A stretch of 14,844 bases of DNA from Gammaproteobacteria bacterium (GTDB lineage: Bacteria > Pseudomonadota > Gammaproteobacteria > DSM-16500). Shown piece by piece: positions 7,746 to 14,246 of the stretch. How positions within the stretch are numbered: the first letter of the stretch is position 1; each line of letters opens with the position of its first letter. Both the position numbers and the translations under genes were made by a program. The stretch covers positions 1-14,844 of the forward strand of contig JABDEF010000010.1 of NCBI GenBank assembly GCA_013287235.1. The letters run 5' to 3'. The notes below the pieces were generated by a model, which was not told the origin of the DNA, ran no database searches, and worked only from the letters and a program-made list of their open reading frames with translations.

Positions 7746-7783
7746 AACTAAACTTTTAGTTGATAATAACTAAAAATTTAGTT
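7746..7783. promoter_or_regulatory. Twin palindromic operators for the BlaI-like repressor
   Basis: Two perfect 16-bp dyads AACTAAANNTTTAGTT occur at 7746-7761 (centre CT) and 7768-7783 (centre AA). Their centres are 22 bp apart, about two helical turns, so two dimers would sit on the same face. The second dyad covers almost the whole -35/-10 spacer and the first touches the -35 box. Placement directly upstream of blaI implies autorepression. The half-site differs from the TACA/TGTA core described for staphylococcal BlaI/MecI. Confidence 0.8.
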
Positions 7784-7788
7784 ATCAT
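7760..7788 (+). promoter_or_regulatory. blaI-M56 operon promoter
   Basis: TTGATA (7760-7765) and TATCAT (7783-7788) are separated by exactly 17 bp; each is one mismatch from consensus. Transcription would begin near 7795. The SD AAGGAA (7808-7813) follows, then the ATG at 7819. The spacer is occupied by the second operator dyad. Confidence 0.75.
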
Positions 7789-7818
7789 TGTTTTCTCATT
7801 CAATAAAAAGGAAACTTT

Positions 7819-8202
7819 ATGACCAAGTACCATTTAACACCCGTAGAACACGAATTGATGGAAATTCTTTGGAAAATCGAAGAAGGAACTGTTCGCGATG
7901 TGATGGAACATCTACCGCAAAAAAGAAATCTTGCCTATACATCCGTTTCCACTATGCTTCGGATACTCGAACAAAAAAAGATAGTCAAAACAAGAAAGCT
8001 TAAGCGCACACATATTTATATCCCTGCATTGAATAAATCCACATTTGCAACGCTTACTTTAAATAAAATGGTTACTCAAGTTTTTTCAGGAAATGCTGTC
8101 GAATTGGTTTCTTATCTTGTCAATAAAAATACGATCAGTACTGACGAGATTACCGAAATTCAGAAAATCATTGAAAATAAAAAAAAGGAGCTCGAGCGAT
8201 GA
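7819..8202 (+). CDS. blaI: BlaI/MecI/CopY-family transcriptional repressor
   Basis: The 127-aa product has the family's N-terminal winged helix (LTPVEHELMEILWKI..., about 6-70). The recognition-helix region is LAYTSVSTMLRILEQKK (38-54) and the basic wing is TRKLKRTHIYIPAL. A helical C-terminal dimerisation region follows (about 74-127). Family length is about 120-130 aa. Such repressors bind dyads as dimers and are inactivated by proteolysis triggered by a BlaR1/MecR1-type partner. The ATG is supported by AAGGAA 5 bases upstream. The stop overlaps the start of the M56 gene (ATGA), giving translational coupling. Twin dyads in its promoter imply autoregulation. The symbol reflects the family; no beta-lactamase gene is seen in the window. 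Confidence 0.92.
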   Translation: MTKYHLTPVEHELMEILWKIEEGTVRDVMEHLPQKRNLAYTSVSTMLRILEQKKIVKTRKLKRTHIYIPALNKSTFATLTLNKMVTQVFSGNAVELVSYLVNKNTISTDEITEIQKIIENKKKELER

Positions 8203-9755
8203 TTTATTTACATACTTATTTATTATTCAATATCAGCATTGCCGTTGGCTTTATTATTTTTAAAGTTGTTTGTTGGGGAAATCACAAAGGGTCACAATGG
8301 CAAAAATTACAATTTATGAGAAATACCTTAATCATATCTATGATTTTATTTCTTTTCATACCCTGGGTGATAACCTTCATCCCAACGAATTTGCACTCCA
8401 CATTGGCATGGGATCCTTTTTTAAAAATCGATTCAGCTTCCTCTGTGCATGATCATGTTATCGCAATAACTGAATCCGTACCAATAATATCCTCTCATGA
8501 AAATGAGATTTCTATGCGAGCACTATGCATGCTATTTTGGTGGATCGGATTCGCGTTTTTTATTTTTAAATATATTAAAAATATTATTTTTTTAAGAAAT
8601 CTTAAATCAAAAGCGATAGGTCGACATAAACTGCATGATGTGCAGATTCTCATTGCTGATACCATTGATGTGCCATTTTGCTTTCGTTTTTTAAAATATC
8701 ATTATGTGATGATTCCGCTGAATTTTATAGAAAATACCTTAGCGCGTCAGCATGAATTACAGCATATTCGACAAGGGGATACGACATGGCATCATATTTT
8801 ATCCGCTTTAAAAATATTTTGTTTTTGGAATCCTTTCGTGTATTTTGTGACGAAAGAGATGCATGAATTACAAGAATTTTCGTGTGATGAATCCGTTATT
8901 TTGCGTAAAAAAGCAAAGCCCACAACATACGCAGAATGTCTCATGCATTCCGCATCTTCGATGAGCGAAATTCCGGAAGGTGTGCTCGGCGTGCATGTTT
9001 TATCAAAATCCATACTTTATAGGAGAATTAATATGTTATTTCATTATCGTCAAGGCAAAAATGTTTCGTTTTTGATGGCTTATTTATTATGTTTTTTCAT
9101 TGCGATGTCTTCTGCTTACGCATTCAATAGCAAATCGAGAGATCTCACCGCTTTAGAAGTGACTCAACTCGTCCACCAATCGAGTCAGGATAAACGTTTG
9201 CAAGTGAAAGTTACCCCGGAAGTATTAGGAACGCTTAATCAAATGCGAAATGATGAAAAACTCCGTCAAAAAATGCAACTTGCATTAAAAAGAATGAAAC
9301 AGTATCAACCTTACATTCAGGATGTTTTGGTGAAAAATGATATGCCAAAAGATTTTCTTGCCTTACCATTGGTGGAGTCGGGATATCGCGTATTACCAGA
9401 AAATCAAAATCGTGTGAAAGCAGCGGGGTTATGGCAAATTATACCTGAAACAGGAAAACACTTTGGTCTCAGCGTTCAAGGTTCGCATGATGATCGTTTA
9501 GATACGGTATTATCGACAAATGCCGCGATAAAATTATTACAGCAAAATTATGATCAATTTAAAGATTGGAAATTAGCCGTGGTTGCCTATGAAATCGGAG
9601 ACGAAAAAACAGCACAATTAATTCAAGATACCCATTCGCATGATGTGAATATTTTGGCACGTGCGACGAATGCGCCAGAAGGGTTACAGAATTTTGTTGC
9701 AATGTTTGATGCTACGGTGATTGTGATAAATCATCCAGCGCTGTTGGATTCATAA
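8199..9755 (+). CDS. BlaR1-like M56 metalloprotease fused to a MltD/SLT-type lytic transglycosylase domain
   Basis: The 518-aa membrane protein has four hydrophobic segments (about 5-26, 43-61, 108-127, 289-308). The loop between segments 3 and 4 holds the M56 zinc protease: HELQH at 185-189 and a downstream E226-x2-CDE that supplies the likely third ligand, the architecture of BlaR1/MecR1. The part after segment 4 (about 310-518) is not a penicillin-binding sensor. It resembles the MltD/SLT transglycosylase fold: FLALPLVESGYR (catalytic Glu candidate E393), AAGLWQIIPETGKHFGL (408-424), DDRLDTVLSTNAAIKLL, and a late VAYEIGDEK where the family usually has AAYNAGEG. Topology would put the protease in the cytoplasm near BlaI and the transglycosylase domain in the periplasm. 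It starts inside the blaI stop with AAGGAG (8185-8190). Whether the SLT domain is catalytic or only binds glycan is unknown. Confidence 0.9.
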   Translation: MIYLHTYLLFNISIAVGFIIFKVVCWGNHKGSQWQKLQFMRNTLIISMILFLFIPWVITFIPTNLHSTLAWDPFLKIDSASSVHDHVIAITESVPIISSHENEISMRALCMLFWWIGFAFFIFKYIKNIIFLRNLKSKAIGRHKLHDVQILIADTIDVPFCFRFLKYHYVMIPLNFIENTLARQHELQHIRQGDTTWHHILSALKIFCFWNPFVYFVTKEMHELQEFSCDESVILRKKAKPTTYAECLMHSASSMSEIPEGVLGVHVLSKSILYRRINMLFHYRQGKNVSFLMAYLLCFFIAMSSAYAFNSKSRDLTALEVTQLVHQSSQDKRLQVKVTPEVLGTLNQMRNDEKLRQKMQLALKRMKQYQPYIQDVLVKNDMPKDFLALPLVESGYRVLPENQNRVKAAGLWQIIPETGKHFGLSVQGSHDDRLDTVLSTNAAIKLLQQNYDQFKDWKLAVVAYEIGDEKTAQLIQDTHSHDVNILARATNAPEGLQNFVAMFDATVIVINHPALLDS

Positions 9756-9769
9756 ATATTTTAACCGTC

Positions 9770-9794
9770 GTCCCGTCATGCTTTTAGACGGGAC
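9770..9794. repeat. Short hairpin after the M56 gene
   Basis: GTCCCGTC (9770-9777) and GACGGGAC (9787-9794) form a perfect 8-bp stem with a 9-nt loop, 15 bases after the M56 stop. No T-run follows, so it is a weak terminator candidate or the remnant of a dispersed repeat. Confidence 0.5.
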
Positions 9795-9815
9795 TTCTGG
9801 CCCGAGATTTCTAGA

Positions 9816-9844
9816 TTGCAATCAAACGCGTATCATATTAATAT
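9816..9844 (+). promoter_or_regulatory. Candidate promoter of the tonB-like gene
   Basis: TTGCAA (9816-9821) and TAATAT (9839-9844) are 17 bp apart, each with four of six consensus bases. No AACTAAANNTTTAGTT dyad is present in 9756-9871, so if this promoter is used it is probably not under the same repressor. Confidence 0.35.
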
Positions 9845-9871
9845 ATAAAAATTGTAACAATAGATCTATAA

Positions 9872-10465
9872 ATGCAAAAGATACATTATTTTTTGACATC
9901 CATTACCATACATCTTGTTTTCTTTTCGTTAATTTTTTTGCGTTTCCATGTTTTTGCGTTGCCAGAGAGGCTAGGGCGTAATAGTGAACCCATTTTATCT
10001 TCTTATATTTATGCACCGACATTGCATGTGGTTGAAAAGAAAAATTTGGTGAAAAAAGAAAAAATTGTAAAACCTATTCAAGAAAAACACCTGTCATTCC
10101 CGCGAAGGCGGGAATCCATCCGGATGGATTCCCGCCTTCGCGGGAATGACATGGATTCTGGCAATATGCATCAAGGTGTTGATAAAGAGCCATTGATCGC
10201 ATTATTACATGATGCCATTCAAAAAATGCAGCAATACCCCGAAAGCGCACTTGCGATGGAGCGAGAGGGCAGGGTTAAGGTCGGATTTATTTTATACAAT
10301 GACGGAAGTGTTGGTGATTTACGATTGTTATCGAGCTCGGGGACGACTAGCTTAGATAATGCAGCATTGAAGGCAGTTCGAGAGGCTTCACCTTTTCGAA
10401 ATGTTATCAAATATATTAAAGCGATTCAGACTTATCAAATTGATATTGTATTTGAATTGACTTAA
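9872..10465 (+). CDS. TonB-family energy-transducing protein carrying an in-frame palindromic insert
   Basis: TonB-family proteins couple inner-membrane proton motors (ExbBD or TolQR) to outer-membrane receptors. The 197-aa product has an N-terminal membrane helix (about 6-25) with the S-x3-H motif (S10, H14). A Lys-rich periplasmic linker follows, then a TonB C-terminal domain (about 106-197) with QYPESALAMEREGRVKVGF, NDGSVGDLRLLSSSG, LDNAALKAVREASPF. Residues 74-94 (LSFPRRRESIRMDSRLRGNDM) are encoded by a 60-bp perfect palindrome and have the composition of translated dispersed repeats, not of a TonB linker. The ATG has no obvious SD. It lies 116 bp after the M56 gene on the same strand. 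No exbB or exbD is nearby, so it may use the TolQR motor (inference). Confidence 0.85.
   Translation: MQKIHYFLTSITIHLVFFSLIFLRFHVFALPERLGRNSEPILSSYIYAPTLHVVEKKNLVKKEKIVKPIQEKHLSFPRRRESIRMDSRLRGNDMDSGNMHQGVDKEPLIALLHDAIQKMQQYPESALAMEREGRVKVGFILYNDGSVGDLRLLSSSGTTSLDNAALKAVREASPFRNVIKYIKAIQTYQIDIVFELT
10092..10151. repeat. 60-bp perfect palindrome inserted in the tonB-like gene
   Basis: Positions 10092-10121 are exactly reverse-complementary to 10122-10151. Each arm starts or ends with the TGTCATTCCCGCGAAGG type sequence widespread as dispersed repeats. Length is 20 codons, so the reading frame is kept. It lies in the linker between the membrane helix and the C-terminal domain, where extra residues are tolerable. 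This is analogous to the Rickettsia palindromic elements found in coding regions. Confidence 0.95.
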
Positions 10466-10484
10466 AAATTTAATGTTGACGAGG

Positions 10485-10520
10485 CATGGTGCAGCATTTC
10501 ACTGACTCTATGCTGGCATG
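10485..10520. terminator. Imperfect stem-loop between convergent genes (weak)
   Basis: CATGGTGCAGCAT (10485-10497) pairs imperfectly with ATGCTGGCATG (10510-10520) in the 82-bp gap between the tonB-like gene and the convergent minus-strand gene. It has no U-tract. It is a possible bidirectional terminator only. Confidence 0.3.
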
Positions 10521-10547
10521 ACAGGACAGAATCAGCGAAACGATCTA

Positions 10548-11425
10548 CTAGCATCCAAGTTCATAATTAAATCTTGATGATTGAGATGGTTCTTCTTTTT
10601 TTCGCAACATTTCAGGTCGGAAAAAACCCGCATATCCTAAGATGGTCTTTACAATATGGACTTCACGACCTATATCCGGCATCGTTTTTAAAATAATTTC
10701 ACCACGCCAAGCAGGCGATCCTACTTTATTTATGCTAGGTATTTTTGTAATGGCATGTAATTCTGGATCTGGCAAACCCCACCATTCTTTTAACGATTCC
10801 ATGAAATCTGAAGAGTAAATATTTTTTGACAATTCACAATCTTTTTTTTGCAATAAAAAATCCTGTTTTTCGATTGCAATATAAAAGAAACCTTGGTTTT
10901 CTAATGCTTGATGCGTGAGTGCTAAATCTTCAAAATCTTTGTAAGGAAACGTAAAATCAATTGCAGTTGCGATGTGAATTTTGGTATCAGAGTGATATTT
11001 AAAATAATCTTGAATAGATGAATAACTATGCACTGTTGTTGCAACATTATTTAAATCTTTAACAAATTGAGCATGTGCTTTTTGAATAGATTCTGTTTTA
11101 TTTTTCGGTTCAATCAAAAAAATTTTTAAGTGATATCCTCTTAACAGCAATGAGTGACAAATAAAATAATCTTGTAATAATCCACCAGATCCGAGGCTTA
11201 AATAAAAAATAGGTGTGTGTGGATTGAATTGTCCTGATACTTTTGTCAGCAATGTTTTTTCAATATTTGCTCGACGATTAGAAGTTTTTCGATTAAATTG
11301 TCCATTGATGCAAGCACATTCAAATAAATCTTTCAAGTAAAGCTTACTATAATCTTCTTCGCTGACTTTTTTTTATATATTAATTGGTTTTTCAATGATT
11401 CACTTAATAACCTGGTTGTTGTCAC
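10548..11425 (-). CDS. Rossmann/methyltransferase-like protein, apparently split by a frameshift at an A8 tract
   Basis: The long frame (TTG at 11336, 262 aa) contains a nucleotide-binding-like start FYLSLGSGGLLQDYF (44-58) and an acidic strand end LIEP (74-77), which suggest a Rossmann or SAM-methyltransferase-like fold. The family is not recognised. The TTG has no SD. Ninety bases upstream, a GTG at 11425 has a perfect GAGGAG 8 bases before it and a promoter further up. Its frame (MTTTRLLSESLKNQLIYKKK...) runs into a run of eight A residues (plus-strand T8, 11367-11374) and then stops at codon 31. With one more A it would join the long frame as ...IYKKKVSEEDYSKLYLKDLFECA..., giving 292 aa. 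Mutation, sequencing error, or polymerase/ribosome slippage are all possible. It is convergent with the tonB-like gene. Confidence 0.7.
11367..11374 (-). other. A8 homopolymer at the frameshift point
   Basis: On the coding (minus) strand this is ATATAT followed by eight A then GTCAGC. Eight A residues put the SD-preceded GTG out of frame with the long ORF; nine would restore it. Tracts of this length are known sites of transcriptional slippage in AT-rich bacteria. Confidence 0.7.
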
Positions 11426-11461
11426 AGCAATTACTCCTCACTTTTATTTGAATAGATCGAG

Positions 11462-11490
11462 ATAATAACAAATGATTTATTAATACGCAA
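11462..11490 (-). promoter_or_regulatory. Promoter of the minus-strand methyltransferase-like gene
   Basis: On the minus strand, TTGCGT (11490-11485) and TATTAT (11467-11462) are separated by 17 bp. The predicted start near 11455 leaves a leader of about 30 nt with GAGGAG before the GTG at 11425. This supports the upstream start over the TTG at 11336. Confidence 0.55.
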
Positions 11491-11510
11491 GATTATTGAA
11501 ATATAACAAA

Positions 11511-11528
11511 ATTTCAACACATTGAAAT
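11511..11528. promoter_or_regulatory. Small dyad upstream of the recombinase gene
   Basis: ATTTCAA (11511-11517) and TTGAAAT (11522-11528) form a perfect 7-bp inverted repeat with a 4-nt centre. A further TTGAAAT lies at 11496-11502. It lies about 65-95 bp before the recombinase start and behind the divergent promoter, and could be a regulator site for either gene. AT-rich composition makes chance possible. Confidence 0.35.
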
Positions 11529-11591
11529 GCTTCAAGTGCTTGGGAAATAACAGTATGCTATTCTGATCTGAATACAAAAAGGTGGCATCTG

Positions 11592-12572
11592 ATGAGCAGC
11601 ACTCTTATCGAAGCATCTGACGAAAAGCAATCACTTGAAATTTCGGAAGCTTTACAACCCTGGATTAATAATCCCTATATTAAAGCCGCCACAAGCGATA
11701 ACACAAGAATTGCTTATCAAAGTGATATTCGTCATTTTGAATCGTGGGGAGGAAAATTACCTGCGACACCGCAAATCATTGTCGAATATTTGCAAGCCTA
11801 TGCTGCTCAATTAAATGCACGAACGTTGAGCCGACGTTTAACAGCGCTCAAAAACTGGCATCAATATCAAGGATTTGTGGATCCTGTGCAGCATCCTGCC
11901 GTACAAAAAACCTTGTCGGGTATCATACGTGTGCATGGCAAACCAAAAGATAAAGCTTATCCCTTATCCCCTGAAGATTTATTATGCATCATTGAATTCC
12001 TGCAAAAAGAAGATTCATTGACGGCGTATCGAGATAATGCACTGTTACAAATGGGTTTTTGTGGCGCGTTTCGTCGTAGTGAGTTGGTGCAAATAAAAGT
12101 TGAACACATCGAATGGAAGGATCAAGGGATTGATATTTTAATTCCACAATCAAAAACCGATCAAACACATGGCGGTCAATACTGTGCACTCCCCTACGGA
12201 AAAGGTTTGTTTTGTCCTATTGCCGCATTAAATCAATGGTTAAAGATGGCGAATATTGAAAGAGGTCCTTTGTTTCGTGAAATAAAAAAAGGCGGTAAAT
12301 TAAAAGCATCTCCGCTTACGCCACTTTCAGTCAATCATATTTTGAAAAAACGGGCGCACGATGCAGGGATTCCCCATGCAGATAAATTCAGCAGTCATAG
12401 TTTGCGAAGAGGCATGGCGACGAGTGCCAGTCGTTTAGGCGTTCAAATTCCAGCAATTATGCGTCAAGGCCGTTGGAAGCAGGTGAATACCGTGATTGAA
12501 TATATTGAAGCAGCGGAGCGGTTTCAGGAAAATGCGGCGTTGAAGATAATTAATAATTATAATAATGAATAA
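11592..12572 (+). CDS. Tyrosine-type site-specific recombinase/integrase
   Basis: Enzymes of this family cut and rejoin DNA through a phosphotyrosine. The 326-aa product has an N-terminal core-binding (SAM-like) domain (about 24-110, NTRIAYQSDIRHFESW... TLSRRLTALKNWHQYQ) and a catalytic domain (about 120-320). The catalytic set is present: R161 (GAFRRSELV), K188 (QSKTD), H269-x2-R272 (SSHSLRRG), W295 at the usual second His/Trp position (GRWKQ) and the nucleophile Y304 (VIEYIEAAE). The ATG follows AAGGTGG (11579-11585) by 6 bases. The N-terminal half resembles XerC/D-type or integron/transposon-type recombinases. No other phage or transposon gene is in the window. A 31-bp dyad lies 85 bp downstream. 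Confidence 0.93.
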   Translation: MSSTLIEASDEKQSLEISEALQPWINNPYIKAATSDNTRIAYQSDIRHFESWGGKLPATPQIIVEYLQAYAAQLNARTLSRRLTALKNWHQYQGFVDPVQHPAVQKTLSGIIRVHGKPKDKAYPLSPEDLLCIIEFLQKEDSLTAYRDNALLQMGFCGAFRRSELVQIKVEHIEWKDQGIDILIPQSKTDQTHGGQYCALPYGKGLFCPIAALNQWLKMANIERGPLFREIKKGGKLKASPLTPLSVNHILKKRAHDAGIPHADKFSSHSLRRGMATSASRLGVQIPAIMRQGRWKQVNTVIEYIEAAERFQENAALKIINNYNNE

Positions 12573-12636
12573 ACTAATTTCCCTCTATAAGCATTTGATT
12601 TATTTCATGATTATCCAAAAGAGTGATTCCTCTATT

Positions 12637-12688
12637 TAGCTAACAGTATAACGATTAGCATAGCTAACAGTTAGACTGTTAGCTATGC
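12637..12688. repeat. Dyad with extra half-copy downstream of the recombinase gene
   Basis: Two perfect 14-bp arms, GCATAGCTAACAGT (12658-12671) and ACTGTTAGCTATGC (12675-12688), flank TAG. A third copy of TAGCTAACAGT lies in direct orientation at 12637-12647, 24 bp before the first arm copy. The hairpin has no T-run on either side, so a plain terminator is unlikely. The 31-bp dyad can be divided as two 12-bp arms around a 7-bp centre, the geometry of tyrosine-recombinase core sites, but an operator is equally possible. Confidence 0.7.
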
Positions 12689-12710
12689 GTCCAATTAATA
12701 ACTCATAAAC

Positions 12711-12739
12711 TTGACTAATATGAAAGTTTTGTTTATTAT
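12711..12739 (+). promoter_or_regulatory. Strong sigma-70-type promoter of the 491-aa gene
   Basis: TTGACT (12711-12716) and TATTAT (12734-12739) are separated by 17 bp, each one mismatch from consensus. The predicted start near 12746 leaves a leader of about 20 nt containing GAGGA (12756-12760) 6 bases before the ATG. Confidence 0.7.
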
Positions 12740-12766
12740 TTAATCAGTAAATAACGAGGAATAGGT

Positions 12767-14242
12767 ATGAGTTCTAGTTCTACCCGATACACGATAAGTG
12801 TTTTCGATTCTGATGAAAAAGAAAAGAAAGTGGAAAATCACAAATGGCAGCCATCGAAACACAAAGTAGAGGAATATAAAACTTTAATTTTAAAAAAGAT
12901 AACCGCTTCCGACATGCTATATAATTTAGACAATAAAAAAATCAAACCCTCGAAAAACATTCCATTTCTCGAGCAATACGCTGGTGCGGCTGCTTTTTGG
13001 TCTGATAGAGAGCAGGTTACCGAACAATTAATTAAGCTTAATGGTTTATTAATTGAAGAAGCAAAGAAATATGATTTGGTTACTACTAATAGCTCGGGTC
13101 ATTTCATCATCAAACCCGCCGAAGATGATAAATTTTATTCTGCGCACCAGAAGATTTTACGTCACGTCTTAGAACGCGAAATCGCAGCTTTTCTTTTTCG
13201 AAAAAAATTAGTCAAATTAGAGGGTGAATTAGGTACCGGCATATTTTTAGAATTAGTTAGAAATGGCTATTTATTTAAGGATTCAGGGCTACGAGAAACC
13301 ACCCATGGAGAATTTACTCATACCCTACAATGGTTGATGTTGGCATGGCAATTAGAAGAGTACGATTTTTTTAATGGTGTTCCAGTTTTGACTGTTTACA
13401 AATCTTTAGGTGAAGAAAGTGCTATTTTGGAAAGTGCTCCTTTGGATATACCAGGCCTTAGAGAAGTTGGCGTAAATATTTGGGATATTATTGTAGATAT
13501 TGTTCCTTTGTATTCTCCACTAAGAGTAAATTTAGGAAAACCAGATGTTCAGCAACCTTATAATCATCCTGATACAGATCCTCGTCATTTTATAGTGCCC
13601 TATAATTTGCATTACTTTTTAATCCATAACACTTTGCCAGCACTTTCATTTCTAACCAGTTTAATCAGTTCACGAGATATTAAACGAGAAAAAGAGTCTG
13701 CAAATGAATTAGAGATTAGTCCAACCATAACACCCAAATTACATAAAACATTATTTCCAAATACGTCTTATACTCGCTGCTTTCCTAATGTACTTTTACC
13801 TGTAGATGAAAAAGATGCTATTTATAAAAAATTAGCTTTGCAAACTGAAATTGCGGAATTTCCTATTTCTACACTGACACAATATGATGATAAGTTTATA
13901 AAAATACATGAAAAATTTATGCAAGCAACGACTTTGTTGAATCAGAAAAAGTATGATGCAGCGATAAAAATATTTAAAAATATTGAAAAAGATTTTCTGC
14001 ATTTAAGCATCAGTCAACAACAGAGAGGTTATTATTATTTAGGATATGCGCTTACCCGAGTTAATCAAGCAACATCGGCAGATATTTATCTGCGAAAAGC
14101 ATTGTATGTCAGTAATCAAGCCGAAAGAACTGACGAAATAACTGTCGATTTTATTCCTAAGAAAAATGTTCTGACGGAATTAGAAGTAGTGCAACATATC
14201 ATACGCTCAAAAAAGGATGCGGCGCTTCTTCAGTATAGGTGA
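12767..14242 (+). CDS. Unrecognised 491-aa protein with a TPR-like C-terminal segment
   Basis: No family is recognised. The start is secure (GAGGA, 6-base spacing, strong promoter upstream). The N-terminus is polar and Lys/Glu-rich (1-60) with no signal peptide. The middle has a distinctive ETTHGEFTHTLQWLMLAWQ block (177-195) with His180 and His185 in an H-x4-H arrangement followed by QW. Later, residues about 381-447 (HEKFMQATTLLNQKKYDAAIKIFKNIEK... YYYLGYALTRVNQATSADIYLRKAL) fit about two helical hairpins of TPR type. The protein appears soluble. In an intracellular Legionellales-type genome a secreted effector is a fair guess, but there is no direct evidence. It is transcribed alone, between the recombinase and an M15-like gene. 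Confidence 0.8.
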   Translation: MSSSSTRYTISVFDSDEKEKKVENHKWQPSKHKVEEYKTLILKKITASDMLYNLDNKKIKPSKNIPFLEQYAGAAAFWSDREQVTEQLIKLNGLLIEEAKKYDLVTTNSSGHFIIKPAEDDKFYSAHQKILRHVLEREIAAFLFRKKLVKLEGELGTGIFLELVRNGYLFKDSGLRETTHGEFTHTLQWLMLAWQLEEYDFFNGVPVLTVYKSLGEESAILESAPLDIPGLREVGVNIWDIIVDIVPLYSPLRVNLGKPDVQQPYNHPDTDPRHFIVPYNLHYFLIHNTLPALSFLTSLISSRDIKREKESANELEISPTITPKLHKTLFPNTSYTRCFPNVLLPVDEKDAIYKKLALQTEIAEFPISTLTQYDDKFIKIHEKFMQATTLLNQKKYDAAIKIFKNIEKDFLHLSISQQQRGYYYLGYALTRVNQATSADIYLRKALYVSNQAERTDEITVDFIPKKNVLTELEVVQHIIRSKKDAALLQYR

Positions 14243-14246
14243 AGTG

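Noticed and set aside
9756..9871. BlaI operator upstream of the tonB-like gene
   Set aside because: No AACTAAA/TTTAGTT dyad is present; only isolated TTTAG-like strings occur.
12658..12688. Intrinsic terminator of the recombinase gene
   Set aside because: The stem is strong but neither strand has a T-run after it, and a third direct copy of the arm is not explained by a terminator.
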